Assembly (NCBI RefSeq): GCF_003364195.1
Contig: NZ_NXLQ01000010.1
Coordinates: forward strand, 1 to 64,000
Source: Helicobacter didelphidarum
Lineage (GTDB): Bacteria > Campylobacterota > Campylobacteria > Campylobacterales > Helicobacteraceae
Reading direction: 5' to 3'
Length of the DNA stretch: 64,000 nt
The position numbers and the translations under genes are program-made. A model generated the notes under the pieces. It made no database searches. It saw only the letters and a program-made list of their open reading frames with translations, and had not been told where the DNA came from. The number at the start of each line of letters is the position of its first letter. Within the stretch, counting starts at the first letter, position 1. Of this stretch, positions 24,428 through 33,432 are shown piece by piece.

Positions 24428-26773
24428 ATGAGTAGTGTTTTTAAAGCTCCAAATGTAAAAAAATTAGAATCTTTTTTATTCGATTTTGAGAAGATAAAAC
24501 ATACTTTCTACAAAGAAATAAAAGAGTATAAAAATCCCCCTGCAAATCTCTCTTTATTACAAAAGCATAGAAGCTATCCTTTTATTGCAAAACAAGCTAT
24601 TGTAAAACTACTCTCTAATCTCTCTGTGAATGGATTTAAAAATGCCTTGCGTTATATCATACAAAATGCAGAGGAACATGCTGCAATCAATCACTATGGA
24701 GAGCAACAAAAAGCAAGTGAAATATTCAAAGATTGGAATGATGATTTTACAGGAAAAAAGAATGCAAAAGAAGTATGGCATGTATGCTTTTCAATCAAAG
24801 AGATTCCATCTACAAAAAATCTCTTAGCATTAGAAAAATCTGTCAAGAATCTTTTACAAAAAAATTTCTATGCGTATAAATATTGCTATGTCCTCCATAC
24901 CCATCAAAATAATCCTCATATCCATGTCTTAATCAATAAAAACAATATGTTCTCACACAAGAAACTTCATTTCAAAGAAAAGAATGAAATAAAAGATTTT
25001 TTTACTACTTTACGAAATGATTTTACGCAAGGATTAAATTATTATGGACTACATTACTATAATGCCTCTACATATGAAAAAAGAAATCTTTTAGAAGAGA
25101 ATTTACATTCATTTCAATACAAAGATTCCAATCAACTCAATCTTGTTACAAAGTTAGAAAAAAGTATTGCAAGAATCTCTAAAAAGATTGAGAATTTTTC
25201 AAAGAAATTAGAGCAAAGAAATACTGCATTAGATACCCTTTTTATGCAAAGGAAAGAAGTCTTAGAAAAATACTTTAGTTTTGCTCCACAAAGAACAAAG
25301 AATGAAGCACTCCCTGAATTTCAAACCTTACAAGAACGCAAGAGATTTTATGCAAAAAGAAATAAAGAAAGACAACAAAGAAATCTTGCAAGAATTTCTG
25401 CCTATAAAGAATTTCAAGAAATAAATAAAGAAATAAGAAAAACCAAAAAACAAAACTACTTCTATAACAATGAAATCAAGAAGCTTCACAATGTAGCAAA
25501 AAGTCTAGAATCTCAAATGAATTTCATGCGTGAGCAATATATAAAAAATCAACAAGAATGCTATGCAGATGTAAGAGAAAAGCAAAGCTATCTTGATTTT
25601 ATGCAACACTCTAAAAAATCGCTTTCAACAGATGATATAATGACACTTAATGCAATCCAAAGAGAATTAAGAAAGAAGAGTAAGCATATACTAGAGAATA
25701 TCAAAGATTTTATTCAACTTGATAAGAAGATACTTGATTCTATAATCTCATCTCAAAATACACATAATACACATGAAGATTCTCTTTATTCACCTCACAA
25801 TACAAACAAAGATTCTCTTCTTTCATCTCAGAATATAAAAAGAGATTCTCTTTCATCATTTCATGATACAAATAAAGAACATGTTAATCCTCACTTTGCA
25901 CTACAAAAACTCTTAGGAACAAAGCTCTCTGCAAACTCTCTTATTCATGCAAAGAAAAATATAGATTATCTCTACAATATCTTAAAAAATGCAGATAGAT
26001 ATACAATGATAAAAAATAAGGAAATGACACAAGAATCTTATGAGTTTTATGACAAGCTTTTAAAAGAAAATTCTTTTACAATCTCTCAAATTCTCAATGA
26101 AAAAATAAAGAGCTTAAAGAGTATCTTACAAGATACATACAAACATGAAAAAGAGAAGAAAGAGATACATAAGCAAAATACATATACACAACAAAGACAT
26201 GAACAAAATAGATATGATAATACACAACAACAAGATATATCTCAAATAGCAAAATATGATACAAAAACATTGCGATATTTCCAAAAAGAATTTCAAGCAT
26301 TACTTACATATACACAATCAAAAGAGAATATGCAATATGATATGGAATATTTGAATGATTTTGAAAATAGAATAAAGAAAGCAAACCTACAAAACTTACT
26401 TACTCTTGTTTCACAAGCTTTGCAAGAAAAATATGTAAAACTTCAAGAAAAAAGTAAAGCAATCAAAGAGAAAGAAAAATTAGAAAGAAAGAAAATGAGG
26501 CAATTAGAGAAAAATAAATTACAAGAAGCAAGAATTCAAAGAGATAGAATGAATAAAGGAAAAATAATATCAGAACAACAAAGAGATAGAGATAGAAAAG
26601 AAAGAATCAATCAAGTAGAAATGAATAAAGAGGGATTAGAATCTAAGCAAAGAGATTCTTATTTGCAATCTGATAGATTACAACAAAATACAGATAATAC
26701 CATAGAATACAATAACGCACAACAATCAAGTAAAAAGAGAGAAACTCATAACAATCAAGGATTGAGTAGATAA
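24428..26773 (+). CDS. MOB-P-like relaxase
   Basis: A 781-aa protein. The N-terminal ~230 residues form the relaxase domain, with the histidine motif VLHTHQNNPHIHVLIN at about 155-170 that binds the metal in HUH relaxases, preceded by AKEVWHVCFSIKEIP. The rest is a long Lys/Glu/Gln helical region with coiled coils, ending in a very basic tail. It nicks oriT and pilots the strand to VirD4. The catalytic tyrosine is probably in the first 90 residues (for example in ALRYIIQN) but I cannot assign it. AAAAAAGGATTCTC precedes the ATG. A MobC-like partner lies far away at 6753. Confidence 0.85.
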   Translation: MSSVFKAPNVKKLESFLFDFEKIKHTFYKEIKEYKNPPANLSLLQKHRSYPFIAKQAIVKLLSNLSVNGFKNALRYIIQNAEEHAAINHYGEQQKASEIFKDWNDDFTGKKNAKEVWHVCFSIKEIPSTKNLLALEKSVKNLLQKNFYAYKYCYVLHTHQNNPHIHVLINKNNMFSHKKLHFKEKNEIKDFFTTLRNDFTQGLNYYGLHYYNASTYEKRNLLEENLHSFQYKDSNQLNLVTKLEKSIARISKKIENFSKKLEQRNTALDTLFMQRKEVLEKYFSFAPQRTKNEALPEFQTLQERKRFYAKRNKERQQRNLARISAYKEFQEINKEIRKTKKQNYFYNNEIKKLHNVAKSLESQMNFMREQYIKNQQECYADVREKQSYLDFMQHSKKSLSTDDIMTLNAIQRELRKKSKHILENIKDFIQLDKKILDSIISSQNTHNTHEDSLYSPHNTNKDSLLSSQNIKRDSLSSFHDTNKEHVNPHFALQKLLGTKLSANSLIHAKKNIDYLYNILKNADRYTMIKNKEMTQESYEFYDKLLKENSFTISQILNEKIKSLKSILQDTYKHEKEKKEIHKQNTYTQQRHEQNRYDNTQQQDISQIAKYDTKTLRYFQKEFQALLTYTQSKENMQYDMEYLNDFENRIKKANLQNLLTLVSQALQEKYVKLQEKSKAIKEKEKLERKKMRQLEKNKLQEARIQRDRMNKGKIISEQQRDRDRKERINQVEMNKEGLESKQRDSYLQSDRLQQNTDNTIEYNNAQQSSKKRETHNNQGLSR

Positions 26774-26798
26774 GCTAACAAGAACAAAAGGAGACAAC

Positions 26799-27047
26799 AT
26801 GCAAGTAACATTAAAGATTTCAAATGCAGATGAGAAGTTAATAAAGGCTTTAAAAGGTGTAATTAATCTTTATCCTCAAGCAAAGTTAAAAGTAGAGAAA
26901 GAAGAACTTACAGAAAATGGCTATACCCCTGAATTTGAAGCAGAAGTGTTAGAAGGTATAAAAGAGGTTGAAGAACAAAGAAAAAATGGCACTCTTAAGA
27001 CTTATAAAAGTGTTGAGGAAGCTTTTAGGGCAGAGGGAATTATCTAA
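26799..27047 (+). CDS. RelB-type antitoxin
   Basis: An 82-aa acidic protein: the beta-strand start MQVTLKISNADEKLIKALKG suggests a dimerising, DNA-binding end, and the C-terminus LKTYKSVEEAFRAEGII is the usual short extended helix by which RelB/DinJ-like antitoxins wrap their toxin. AAAAGGAGACAAC precedes the ATG. The stop overlaps the start region of the toxin gene (TAAATG), so they are coupled. It neutralises the RelE/YafQ-like product and probably represses the operon. Its N-terminus is shared with the 51-aa frame at 23465. Confidence 0.85.
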   Translation: MQVTLKISNADEKLIKALKGVINLYPQAKLKVEKEELTENGYTPEFEAEVLEGIKEVEEQRKNGTLKTYKSVEEAFRAEGII

Positions 27048-27317
27048 ATGTATGAACTTCATTTAAGTAAAAGATTCACTAAAGATGCTAAAAAGCTGAA
27101 TCCTCAAGATTTAAAGCATACTATGGAAGTTTTACAAAGATTATGCAATAACGAAACACTAGAGCCAAAATACCAAGACCATACATTAAGTGGAAATTTA
27201 AAAGGTGCTAGAGATTGCCACATTAAACCTGATTTGGTGCTAATTTATCAAAAAGATAATGAAATTTTAGAAATAGTTGCTTTGAAAATAGGAAAACATA
27301 GCAAGATATTCAAATAA
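27048..27317 (+). CDS. YafQ/RelE-type mRNA interferase toxin
   Basis: An 89-aa protein with the YafQ signature: KYQDHTLSGNLKGARDCHIKPDLVLIYQ (residues about 46-74; key residues H, the second H in DCH and the PDLVLIY strand). Toxins of this family cut mRNA on the ribosome. Length and layout are normal, and the C-terminus KIGKHSKIFK fits a late His/Phe catalytic pair. It is directly downstream of its antitoxin. The pair probably stabilises the mobile element, being next to the relaxase gene. Confidence 0.92.
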   Translation: MYELHLSKRFTKDAKKLNPQDLKHTMEVLQRLCNNETLEPKYQDHTLSGNLKGARDCHIKPDLVLIYQKDNEILEIVALKIGKHSKIFK

Positions 27318-27679
27318 ATAAATGCATTTTGAGTAATCTCATATAAAAATATTTCTTGATTACTTTTTAATATGCGTTTATTACTATCTAAAACGCTCTA
27401 CAATCGATGAAAATATGTTTAGTAATTTTTTATTACTAATGTTATTTTCGTGTCTTATTTTATGTTTAAATGAGTTTTTTAAGAATACGGAAGTCTTTTT
27501 TAATTTGAGAAACATTGTGTTTTGCAGTATGAGAGAAAAGGAAGTATAATATTTTGATTCATTTCTTTAACATTATTTGAATCTTTTTTAGCATTCGTTA
27601 CACTTACTATCATTCGTGCTTAGCACTGAAAAGAAAAATGGGAAAAATTTTTACTTAATGAATTGGAAGTTCTCTTTCT
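27318..27679. other. Intergenic stretch after the toxin gene
   Basis: About 360 bases between the rightward toxin gene and the leftward 27680 gene. There is no gene in it. GTGCTTAGCAC at 27616-27626 is an 11-bp palindrome in an otherwise AT-rich stretch, perhaps an operator; no clear terminator with a T-run is visible. Confidence 0.5.
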
Positions 27680-28531
27680 TTACCTCTCTCTACTTCTTTG
27701 CATTCCTAATTTCTTAGCCATAGTTTGTAGGGTTTCTACTTGTTTGATTATTTCTTTGTCTTGTTTCAGATATTCTGTAAGGTTTGGATTATTACAAATA
27801 TCATGGTATTTTTGTAAGGCATTGTTTATTTCTTTTATTTGAGCATCTTTGAGGAGAGATTTTGTTGTGAGTCTTGTGTAGGATTTATAAAAGAGTTCTT
27901 TTTCTTGGTTATAGAGATGTTGGTTAGAATCTGTTTGTGGGGATTGTTCTTGTTTGGATTGTGTAGATTCTGCAATGGGATTTATAAATGAAGTGATTTC
28001 TTTTTGATTGAGGATTGCTCCTTGTTGCAAGGTGTTATTTTGAAAATTCTGTGTATATTCGTTGATATAAGCCTTAATGGCTTTCTCTCTTGCTAGATTA
28101 AGTTTTAACTCTGCATATTCTTTTTCTGTGAGTTGAGACGATTCATGACTGAGTCGTGCAATGTTTGTACATCCTGCTCCCACTCTTTGACTTCCTTCAG
28201 CCACTGCTGTGCGTTCCTCGCTCTCTGCTGTGCGTTCCTCGCTCTCTGCTGTGCTTCTAGATTCATTTTTATTTCTGTTCGTATTATTTGTAGCAAATCC
28301 TCTCTCCGCATTTCTAATGCTACCGATTCCATTTCTTCTAAGAGCCATAAGGGTATCTGTGCTAATTCCTCGTCTTTTGCTATCGGTAATGCTTCCACTA
28401 GCTTCCTTGTTGATTCCCTGCTTGTCTCTTGTGTTGTTTGTATCTTGTTCATTTGTAATGTCATTATTCTTTTCCTTCCCTTGTTCCTCTAATATCCTTG
28501 CTTGTAGCTGTTCTAAAAACGATTTTTCCAT
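27680..28531 (-). CDS. Charged, repeat-containing protein of unknown function
   Basis: A 283-aa protein from MEKSFLEQLQ; this second ATG is 8 bases from GAGGAAT, better than the first. It is hydrophilic: an N-terminal helix, a disordered Asn/Arg/Glu/Ser region (about 20-130), with the heptapeptide TAESEER in tandem, then helical Gln/Glu/Lys-rich segments and a basic end (AKKLGMQRSRER). It stands alone on the right side of the element. It may be a nucleic-acid-associated accessory protein; no family recognised. Confidence 0.55.
   Translation of the reverse strand: MEKSFLEQLQARILEEQGKEKNNDITNEQDTNNTRDKQGINKEASGSITDSKRRGISTDTLMALRRNGIGSIRNAERGFATNNTNRNKNESRSTAESEERTAESEERTAVAEGSQRVGAGCTNIARLSHESSQLTEKEYAELKLNLAREKAIKAYINEYTQNFQNNTLQQGAILNQKEITSFINPIAESTQSKQEQSPQTDSNQHLYNQEKELFYKSYTRLTTKSLLKDAQIKEINNALQKYHDICNNPNLTEYLKQDKEIIKQVETLQTMAKKLGMQRSRER
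28206..28247. repeat. 21-bp tandem repeat inside the 27680 gene
   Basis: The 21-base unit GCTGTGCGTTCCTCGCTCTCT occurs twice head to tail (28206-28226 and 28227-28247), encoding TAESEER twice on the minus strand. It is distinctly richer in G+C than its surroundings and keeps frame, so copy number can change by slippage without breaking the gene. Confidence 0.8.
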
Positions 28532-28706
28532 TCTCATTCCTCAAATAAATATGATTATTATAAATTTCTCTATGAGATTCTATAAGACTACATTTAATCT
28601 TTGGAAAGTCATTCTAAGAATAGAGAATTACATTTACTTATTTTTTAGAATGTAGAACTTGTATTGTAATATTCTAGCATAAAGATTTCTATGTATATAC
28701 AAAAGG

Positions 28707-28727
28707 AGAGAAAAAGTATGTATATAT
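28707..28727 (+). repeat. 21-bp direct repeat, right copy
   Basis: An exact copy of the 21 bases at 245-265, same orientation, in the 260-bp gap between the 27680 and 28796 genes. Both copies are followed by a CATAAA-containing stretch. Two more small genes (28796, 29239) lie outside it, before panB. Confidence 0.45.
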
Positions 28728-28795
28728 TGCATAAATTATTAGAATTATTGATGAGATGCTAAATTTACCACAACCCTATTTACCTTTGGTAAATT

Positions 28796-29047
28796 CTACA
28801 TTGGTATTACCTGCATTCTATAAAAGAATTCCTCAAATGAAGTGAGAGTATAGCTTAATTCATTATTTGTAGAATAGAGAACTAAACCTTGTATCATATC
28901 TACATATGCTCTTGCATGTATCGTATAGTTATTATTAGAATCCTTTAGTAAGAAGTCTTTGCTTGGTCGTCTTCGCATAGAATCTCTAATACTTGATAAT
29001 TTTGTATTCTCTATTGCTACATTTTGTAAGGTTACTTTCTTATTCAT
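28796..29047 (-). CDS. Conserved-looking small protein, unknown (83 aa)
   Basis: An 83-aa protein (MNKKVTLQNVAIENTKLSSI...). AAAGGAAAACAC precedes the ATG. An RRRPSKDF segment around residue 26 and an aromatic C-terminus (SYTLTSFEEFFYRMQ) suggest a folded domain. It has no signal or membrane segment. No family recognised. It is flanked by other small leftward genes at the right edge of the element. Confidence 0.55.
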   Translation of the reverse strand: MNKKVTLQNVAIENTKLSSIRDSMRRRPSKDFLLKDSNNNYTIHARAYVDMIQGLVLYSTNNELSYTLTSFEEFFYRMQVIPM

Positions 29048-29238
29048 TGTGTTTTCCTTTATGGTAATGGTATATGATATATACTTTTAGTTCTTGCTTC
29101 TTGTATATTCTAGTCTCTGATTGCTTACTATGCTCTATTTTGCACTCATGAAATAATATCTCTATATTATATGCGATATTACAACAAATGTTATAGATAT
29201 ATTAGTTTTTTCATTTTTACTCCATATATTCTTATTTC

Positions 29239-29472
29239 TCATATAGGTGCTTGTGGGGCATTTTGTTCTTGTTGATTGTGTTCTTGCATTTCTTGCAGTA
29301 TATTCTGTCTCATGTTTTGCATGAGATATTGCATTTCTTGTTGAAATTCTATCTTTTGTTGTGTTAATAATTGTTGGACTTGTGGATTATTTTGCAAATC
29401 TATTGCATTTCCATTGTTTTGAGTATTGGGGTAGTTTTGATGAGCGTTTTGCATCGTAGAATCAGCATTCAT
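29239..29472 (-). CDS. Gln/Asn-rich small protein (77 aa)
   Basis: From MNADSTMQNA, preceded by AAGGTAATACT; the frame extends further only from a TTG. The protein is Gln/Asn-rich, with a Gln/Met/Glu helix (LTQQKIEFQQEMQYLMQN...) that should form a coiled coil, and ends NAPQAPI. It is the last element-side gene before panB. Low complexity makes function unreadable. Confidence 0.45.
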   Translation of the reverse strand: MNADSTMQNAHQNYPNTQNNGNAIDLQNNPQVQQLLTQQKIEFQQEMQYLMQNMRQNILQEMQEHNQQEQNAPQAPI

Positions 29473-29644
29473 AGTATTACCTTGTGTGTTAGATTTCTTA
29501 TTATCCAATAATTCTATTGATTCAACCAATATTGAATGCTTTGTTCTTGTATTATTCTTGTTATCTCTCCTAGGATTCTATATTGGCATTTTGTTGTATA
29601 AAACATAGAATCTTATTGATAATTTCATCTCAAAGTAGATTATT

Positions 29645-30442
29645 TTATTTATAGCTTTCTTGCTCACTCGGGAAATTCTTTGTCTTAACATCTTGTGCGT
29701 ATTTTGCAATAGCTTCTTTTAACAGAATCTTACCATTGCAGTAATGACGCACAAATTTTGGTTGAAACTCATCAAAAAAACCAAAAACATCGCTCCATAC
29801 AAGAATCTGTCCATCGCATTCCACACCTGCACCAATTCCAATAGTTGGAATCCTTAAGGCTTGTGTAATCTTTTGTGCAACACTTGAAGAAATCCCTTCA
29901 CATAAGATTCCAAATGCACCAGCATCTTGCATCGCAATAGCAGTTTCTATTAATTCATTTGCTTCATGTTCTTCTTTTCCTTTTATTTTAAATCCTCCAT
30001 CAAAACGCATAAATTGTGGCTTTAGCCCAATATGTGCCATAATGGCAATCCCCTCATCACACAAGGATCTCACAATCTCTTCTTTCTCTAATCCCACCTC
30101 AAGCTTCAATGCATCAATATTGCATTCTTTATAAAATCTCAGTGCATTTTGCAATGCCATATCCTTTGTTGCATAACTACCAAAGGGCATATCAGCAAGT
30201 AAAAAAGACTTATTCACTCCCCTACTCACAGCCTTTGAATGATAAATCATTTCCTCCATGCTTGCCCCTAATGTGCTATCTTCTCCTCCAAAACTCATTT
30301 TCAAGCTATCACCAACCAAAATTACATCGACCTCACCATCAAAAATTTTTGCCATAAGTGCGTCATAAGCCGTAATTGCAACAATTTTTTCTTTACTTTT
30401 TTTTGCCTTCAAGTCATTTAATGTCATTTTTTTATCTAGCAT
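29645..30442 (-). CDS. panB: 3-methyl-2-oxobutanoate hydroxymethyltransferase
   Basis: A 265-aa enzyme of pantothenate synthesis: it adds a hydroxymethyl group from 5,10-methylene-tetrahydrofolate to 3-methyl-2-oxobutanoate, giving ketopantoate. It shows the PanB motifs VAITAYDALMAKIFD, VDVILVGDSL (metal and substrate Asp), FLLADMPFGSY, LKLEVG, IAIMAHIGLKPQ and IPTIGIGAGVECDGQILV. The length is normal. AAAGGGGCACA precedes the ATG. It is the first clearly chromosomal gene after the mobile element, and its 3' end is about 170 bases from the element's last small gene, so the element boundary lies between. Confidence 0.97.
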   Translation of the reverse strand: MLDKKMTLNDLKAKKSKEKIVAITAYDALMAKIFDGEVDVILVGDSLKMSFGGEDSTLGASMEEMIYHSKAVSRGVNKSFLLADMPFGSYATKDMALQNALRFYKECNIDALKLEVGLEKEEIVRSLCDEGIAIMAHIGLKPQFMRFDGGFKIKGKEEHEANELIETAIAMQDAGAFGILCEGISSSVAQKITQALRIPTIGIGAGVECDGQILVWSDVFGFFDEFQPKFVRHYCNGKILLKEAIAKYAQDVKTKNFPSEQESYK

Positions 30443-30617
30443 TGTGCCCCTTTCGCGATTAATCTATGCTACATTGTAACACAAAATTTATACAAAATGA
30501 TAGATTTATAACCTTTTTATCATTTCATGGAATTTTTATGAGTTCTTTACAAAATACACTATAATTATCTGAAAACTTTATAGAGAAAGAAAATATGAGG
30601 TAAATATCTAAAGCAAA

Positions 30618-30973
30618 TCCGGTGTAGCTATAAGCCGAGTTCTGTTATAAGGTAATTATTTATCTTGATGATATTTCACAACATCATTCTAGCGAATAGC
30701 TAAATGAGACGATAACCTGCTATTCTTGCTACAAATTGGGTTTACAGAGCATTTTTTGTTGCCAAAAAACCGGTAGGCTCTTACCCTGCCTTTTCACCCT
30801 TACCTTAACATCGCAAGATTCTCTAAAAATCTAATAATTTCTAAAAAATTGCTTAAAGGCGGTATATTTCTGTTGCACTTTCCCTTAGGTCTCCCTAGCC
30901 ATTTGTTAAATGGAATCTTGTCTCTGTAGCTCGGACTTTCCTCTTTAAAAAAGCAATTACCTGCTACACCGAA
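30618..30973 (-). ncRNA. rnpB: RNase P RNA
   Basis: Read leftward, the 5' end has CGGTGTAG, then AGGAAAGTCCGAGCTACAGA, the near-universal P4/J region of bacterial RNase P RNA. The middle has AAGGGAAAGTGCAACAGAAA and GGTAAGAGCCTACCGG. The 3' part has ACAGAACTCGGCTTATAG, ending in CTACACCG, which pairs with the 5' end to form P1. It processes the 5' ends of tRNAs. A -10-like TATCAT, preceded by TGC, lies at about 30979-30987. Confidence 0.95.
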
Positions 30974-31049
30974 ATAAAATGATAGCAAAAAAATAAAAAT
31001 TTTGATATTATTTTATAAAATTATGAAGAAGGAATAAAAAATAATTCAC

Positions 31050-31538
31050 ATGAAAACACATCAAAATGATGAAATACCAAATGAAATTTTAAGATTTTTA
31101 GAAAACCAATCAAAGGAACATATCGGTCCTCATCTATTTCTTGCAACACGAAAAATGAAGAAATTTATCATTAATCACTTGCGAAAATTTGATATTGGCT
31201 TTGAACAAGTAGGGGTTATGCACACACTTCATGTGGCACATCTTAATATCAATCAACTTGCAAAAGTTATGTATAAAGACAGAGGCACAATTAGCCGTTG
31301 CGTAGAATCTCTTTGTGCAAAAGGTTATGTTGTAAAAATAAAATCAACGAAGGACCAACGCATACATACAGCAAAACTTACCCCAGCAGGAGAACAATTT
31401 TTAGAGAGTTTAGAGCATCTTTTTACCAACACTATTGGTTGTATAGAAAATCTTTTTACACCAGAAGAAAATACACAATTCCATCATCTTCTTGATAAGT
31501 TAGTAGATTCTATCAGTAAAAACGAAACAATGAAATAA
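31050..31538 (+). CDS. MarR-family transcriptional regulator
   Basis: A 162-aa protein with a MarR winged-helix fold: VGVMHTLHVAHLNINQLAKV then MYKDRGTISRCVESLCAKGYVVKIKSTKDQRIHTAKLTPAGEQFLE (about residues 50-110), where DQR in the wing and the LTPAG end are family marks. The C-terminal helix would form the dimer. A GAAGGAATAA lies upstream of the ATG, a little far. It is a lone gene beside rnpB; the ligand and targets cannot be read from the window. Confidence 0.9.
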   Translation: MKTHQNDEIPNEILRFLENQSKEHIGPHLFLATRKMKKFIINHLRKFDIGFEQVGVMHTLHVAHLNINQLAKVMYKDRGTISRCVESLCAKGYVVKIKSTKDQRIHTAKLTPAGEQFLESLEHLFTNTIGCIENLFTPEENTQFHHLLDKLVDSISKNETMK

Positions 31539-31602
31539 ATTACAAAAACAAGTTATTGATTAAAAAAGAGATTTGGTATATTTTCACTCTCTAACTCAAA
31601 AT

Positions 31603-33150
31603 CTAAAAACTTTCATCAAACCATCTTGCAATCTGACTACGAATTGTATGTTTGAATTGCAGGCCAAATACAAAATCATCATTCTTTGCTTTATTGAGTA
31701 AGCTCAATGCTCCATTCCGAGATTTACTCAAATATGGGTGGTCAATTTGATTATAATCTCCCAAAAAAACAATACGACTTTTTTCACCCATTCTCGTGCC
31801 AATAAGTTTTATTGTCGCATCAGAGGCGTTTTGCACCTCATCAAAAATCACAAACTTATTATGCAAGCTAATTCCTCTTGCATGTGCAATGTCTAACATT
31901 TGAATATTATGCTTTTGTAAGAAATAATGCGTTGCATCTTCTTTATCAAACCCCTTGCTTTCGCCTTTGTATTCAATACGTTTTGCCAAAGAATGTTCTT
32001 TCAAACTCTCAATAATAAAATTAATACTACTAAAAAGTGGATACATAAAATAATGTAATTTCTGTATTTCATCACCTTTACGAAAACCTAATTCTGCTTC
32101 TTTATCATTCGCAGTGATGGTGTTACGCATATACACAATTCCATCTACAACTCCCATTTTCTGCAATGTAATACCGGCTTGTAGTGCCATAAGTGTTTTT
32201 CCACTTCCTGTGCTACCTGTAATAATACTAAGATAATTTGCAGTATGTGTAAGGATTATATAAGCAAGTTTTTGTTCAATATTTAATGGCAAGACATAAG
32301 GCTTATATTCCTTAATAAGAGAATCTAAACTCAAGATTTCAAGTTTTTTTTGAATCTTTATCCCAAAATATTTTTTTCCTGTAAGATAACGCACACTATC
32401 AGTATAATCGCACTCTTCAATTTCAAAAATATGCCAGTCCGTAATCGCTTGAAATTCTTTGCTCTCTTCATAACTTGTTTTATCACTTAAATCTCGACGG
32501 AGAGAAATCTTATGAATAAAATTGATTTCTTTTGGATTGCTAATTTGTGTACGTTTAAGGGAATAAGATTCTATATTATCAGCAATTGAACGCACTCGTA
32601 AAGCAATATCATTAGTAAGCAATACAAGATTATAGTCTTTGGCAATTTCACGAATGCGTGCATCATTGAAACCATAATCAATAAATTGAGTTTTATAACA
32701 AGAGCGAGTAATAACGGAAATTGGCACATGCACATTTTGTGTATGAAATTCAAGCGTAACAATTAAATCATTTAGTAATGGTTCTAAAACCGAAGTTTTG
32801 AAAGATTGTGTTATACAAGAATTTGTATAAGATTCTTCTTGCAATGGTAATGCTTCTAATTTCTCTTTATGTGAATCTCTAAAATAAGATTCTGTGTTTG
32901 CACATGAAGGGTGAAAATCTTTTGTTCCATAAGGTAATGTGTTGTCACAAGAATCTAGTTTTATAACATTTGCAATACAACGAAAAAATTCTCTTGCAAA
33001 ATATCCACTCTCACTTTGCTGATCTTTCTTTTTATCAAGTTCTTCCAATATAATGTCTGTAATATACAATTCATTTCCCATATTATGAAGATAAAGTAAA
33101 TTGTTTGTATCATCAAGTATGATTGAAGTATCTAACAGAATCTTTAGCAA
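31603..33150 (-). CDS. PIN-PhoH fusion ATPase
   Basis: A 515-aa protein, probably starting at a TTG (AAAGGAAATTTTTG) giving M-LKILLDTSIILDD; the ATG 17 codons upstream has no ribosome site. Residues 1-190 form a PIN nuclease domain (LLDTSIILDD, later LVLLTNDIALRVRS). The second half is PhoH: Walker A ITGSTGSGKT near 325, VVDGIVYMRNTI, FVIFDEVQNAS as Walker B, and a late GDYNQIDHPY. PIN-PhoH proteins (YlaK/PhoH2) couple RNA unwinding with cleavage. There is no partner gene in the operon. Confidence 0.9.
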   Translation of the reverse strand: MLKILLDTSIILDDTNNLLYLHNMGNELYITDIILEELDKKKDQQSESGYFAREFFRCIANVIKLDSCDNTLPYGTKDFHPSCANTESYFRDSHKEKLEALPLQEESYTNSCITQSFKTSVLEPLLNDLIVTLEFHTQNVHVPISVITRSCYKTQFIDYGFNDARIREIAKDYNLVLLTNDIALRVRSIADNIESYSLKRTQISNPKEINFIHKISLRRDLSDKTSYEESKEFQAITDWHIFEIEECDYTDSVRYLTGKKYFGIKIQKKLEILSLDSLIKEYKPYVLPLNIEQKLAYIILTHTANYLSIITGSTGSGKTLMALQAGITLQKMGVVDGIVYMRNTITANDKEAELGFRKGDEIQKLHYFMYPLFSSINFIIESLKEHSLAKRIEYKGESKGFDKEDATHYFLQKHNIQMLDIAHARGISLHNKFVIFDEVQNASDATIKLIGTRMGEKSRIVFLGDYNQIDHPYLSKSRNGALSLLNKAKNDDFVFGLQFKHTIRSQIARWFDESF

Positions 33151-33432
33151 AAATTTCCTTTCAGTTTTGATATATAATATTATAGCTAAAATATAACTCA
33201 AGAAAATATAAAATCCAATGATGTAGAAACATTGTAGTATTATTAGAGTATTATATTAGGTGAAATTACAAACGAAAAAACTTTATAATATAGAACACAA
33301 TCAAAGCAATGTATAGTAAAAATATCCAAATCTTCTCAGAGTTATTTGCCAAATTATCGTTTCATCATCAAATGCAAACTAGAAATTCAATTCTGCATTC
33401 TATTGAATCTGATATTGATTTTTGTGGAATTA

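Noticed and set aside
28105-28464. 119-codon frames on both strands within the 27680 gene
   Set aside because: They are frame shadows caused by the biased composition of a low-complexity gene.
30800-30988. 62-codon frame over the RNase P RNA as a protein gene
   Set aside because: It lies inside the clearly recognisable rnpB RNA.
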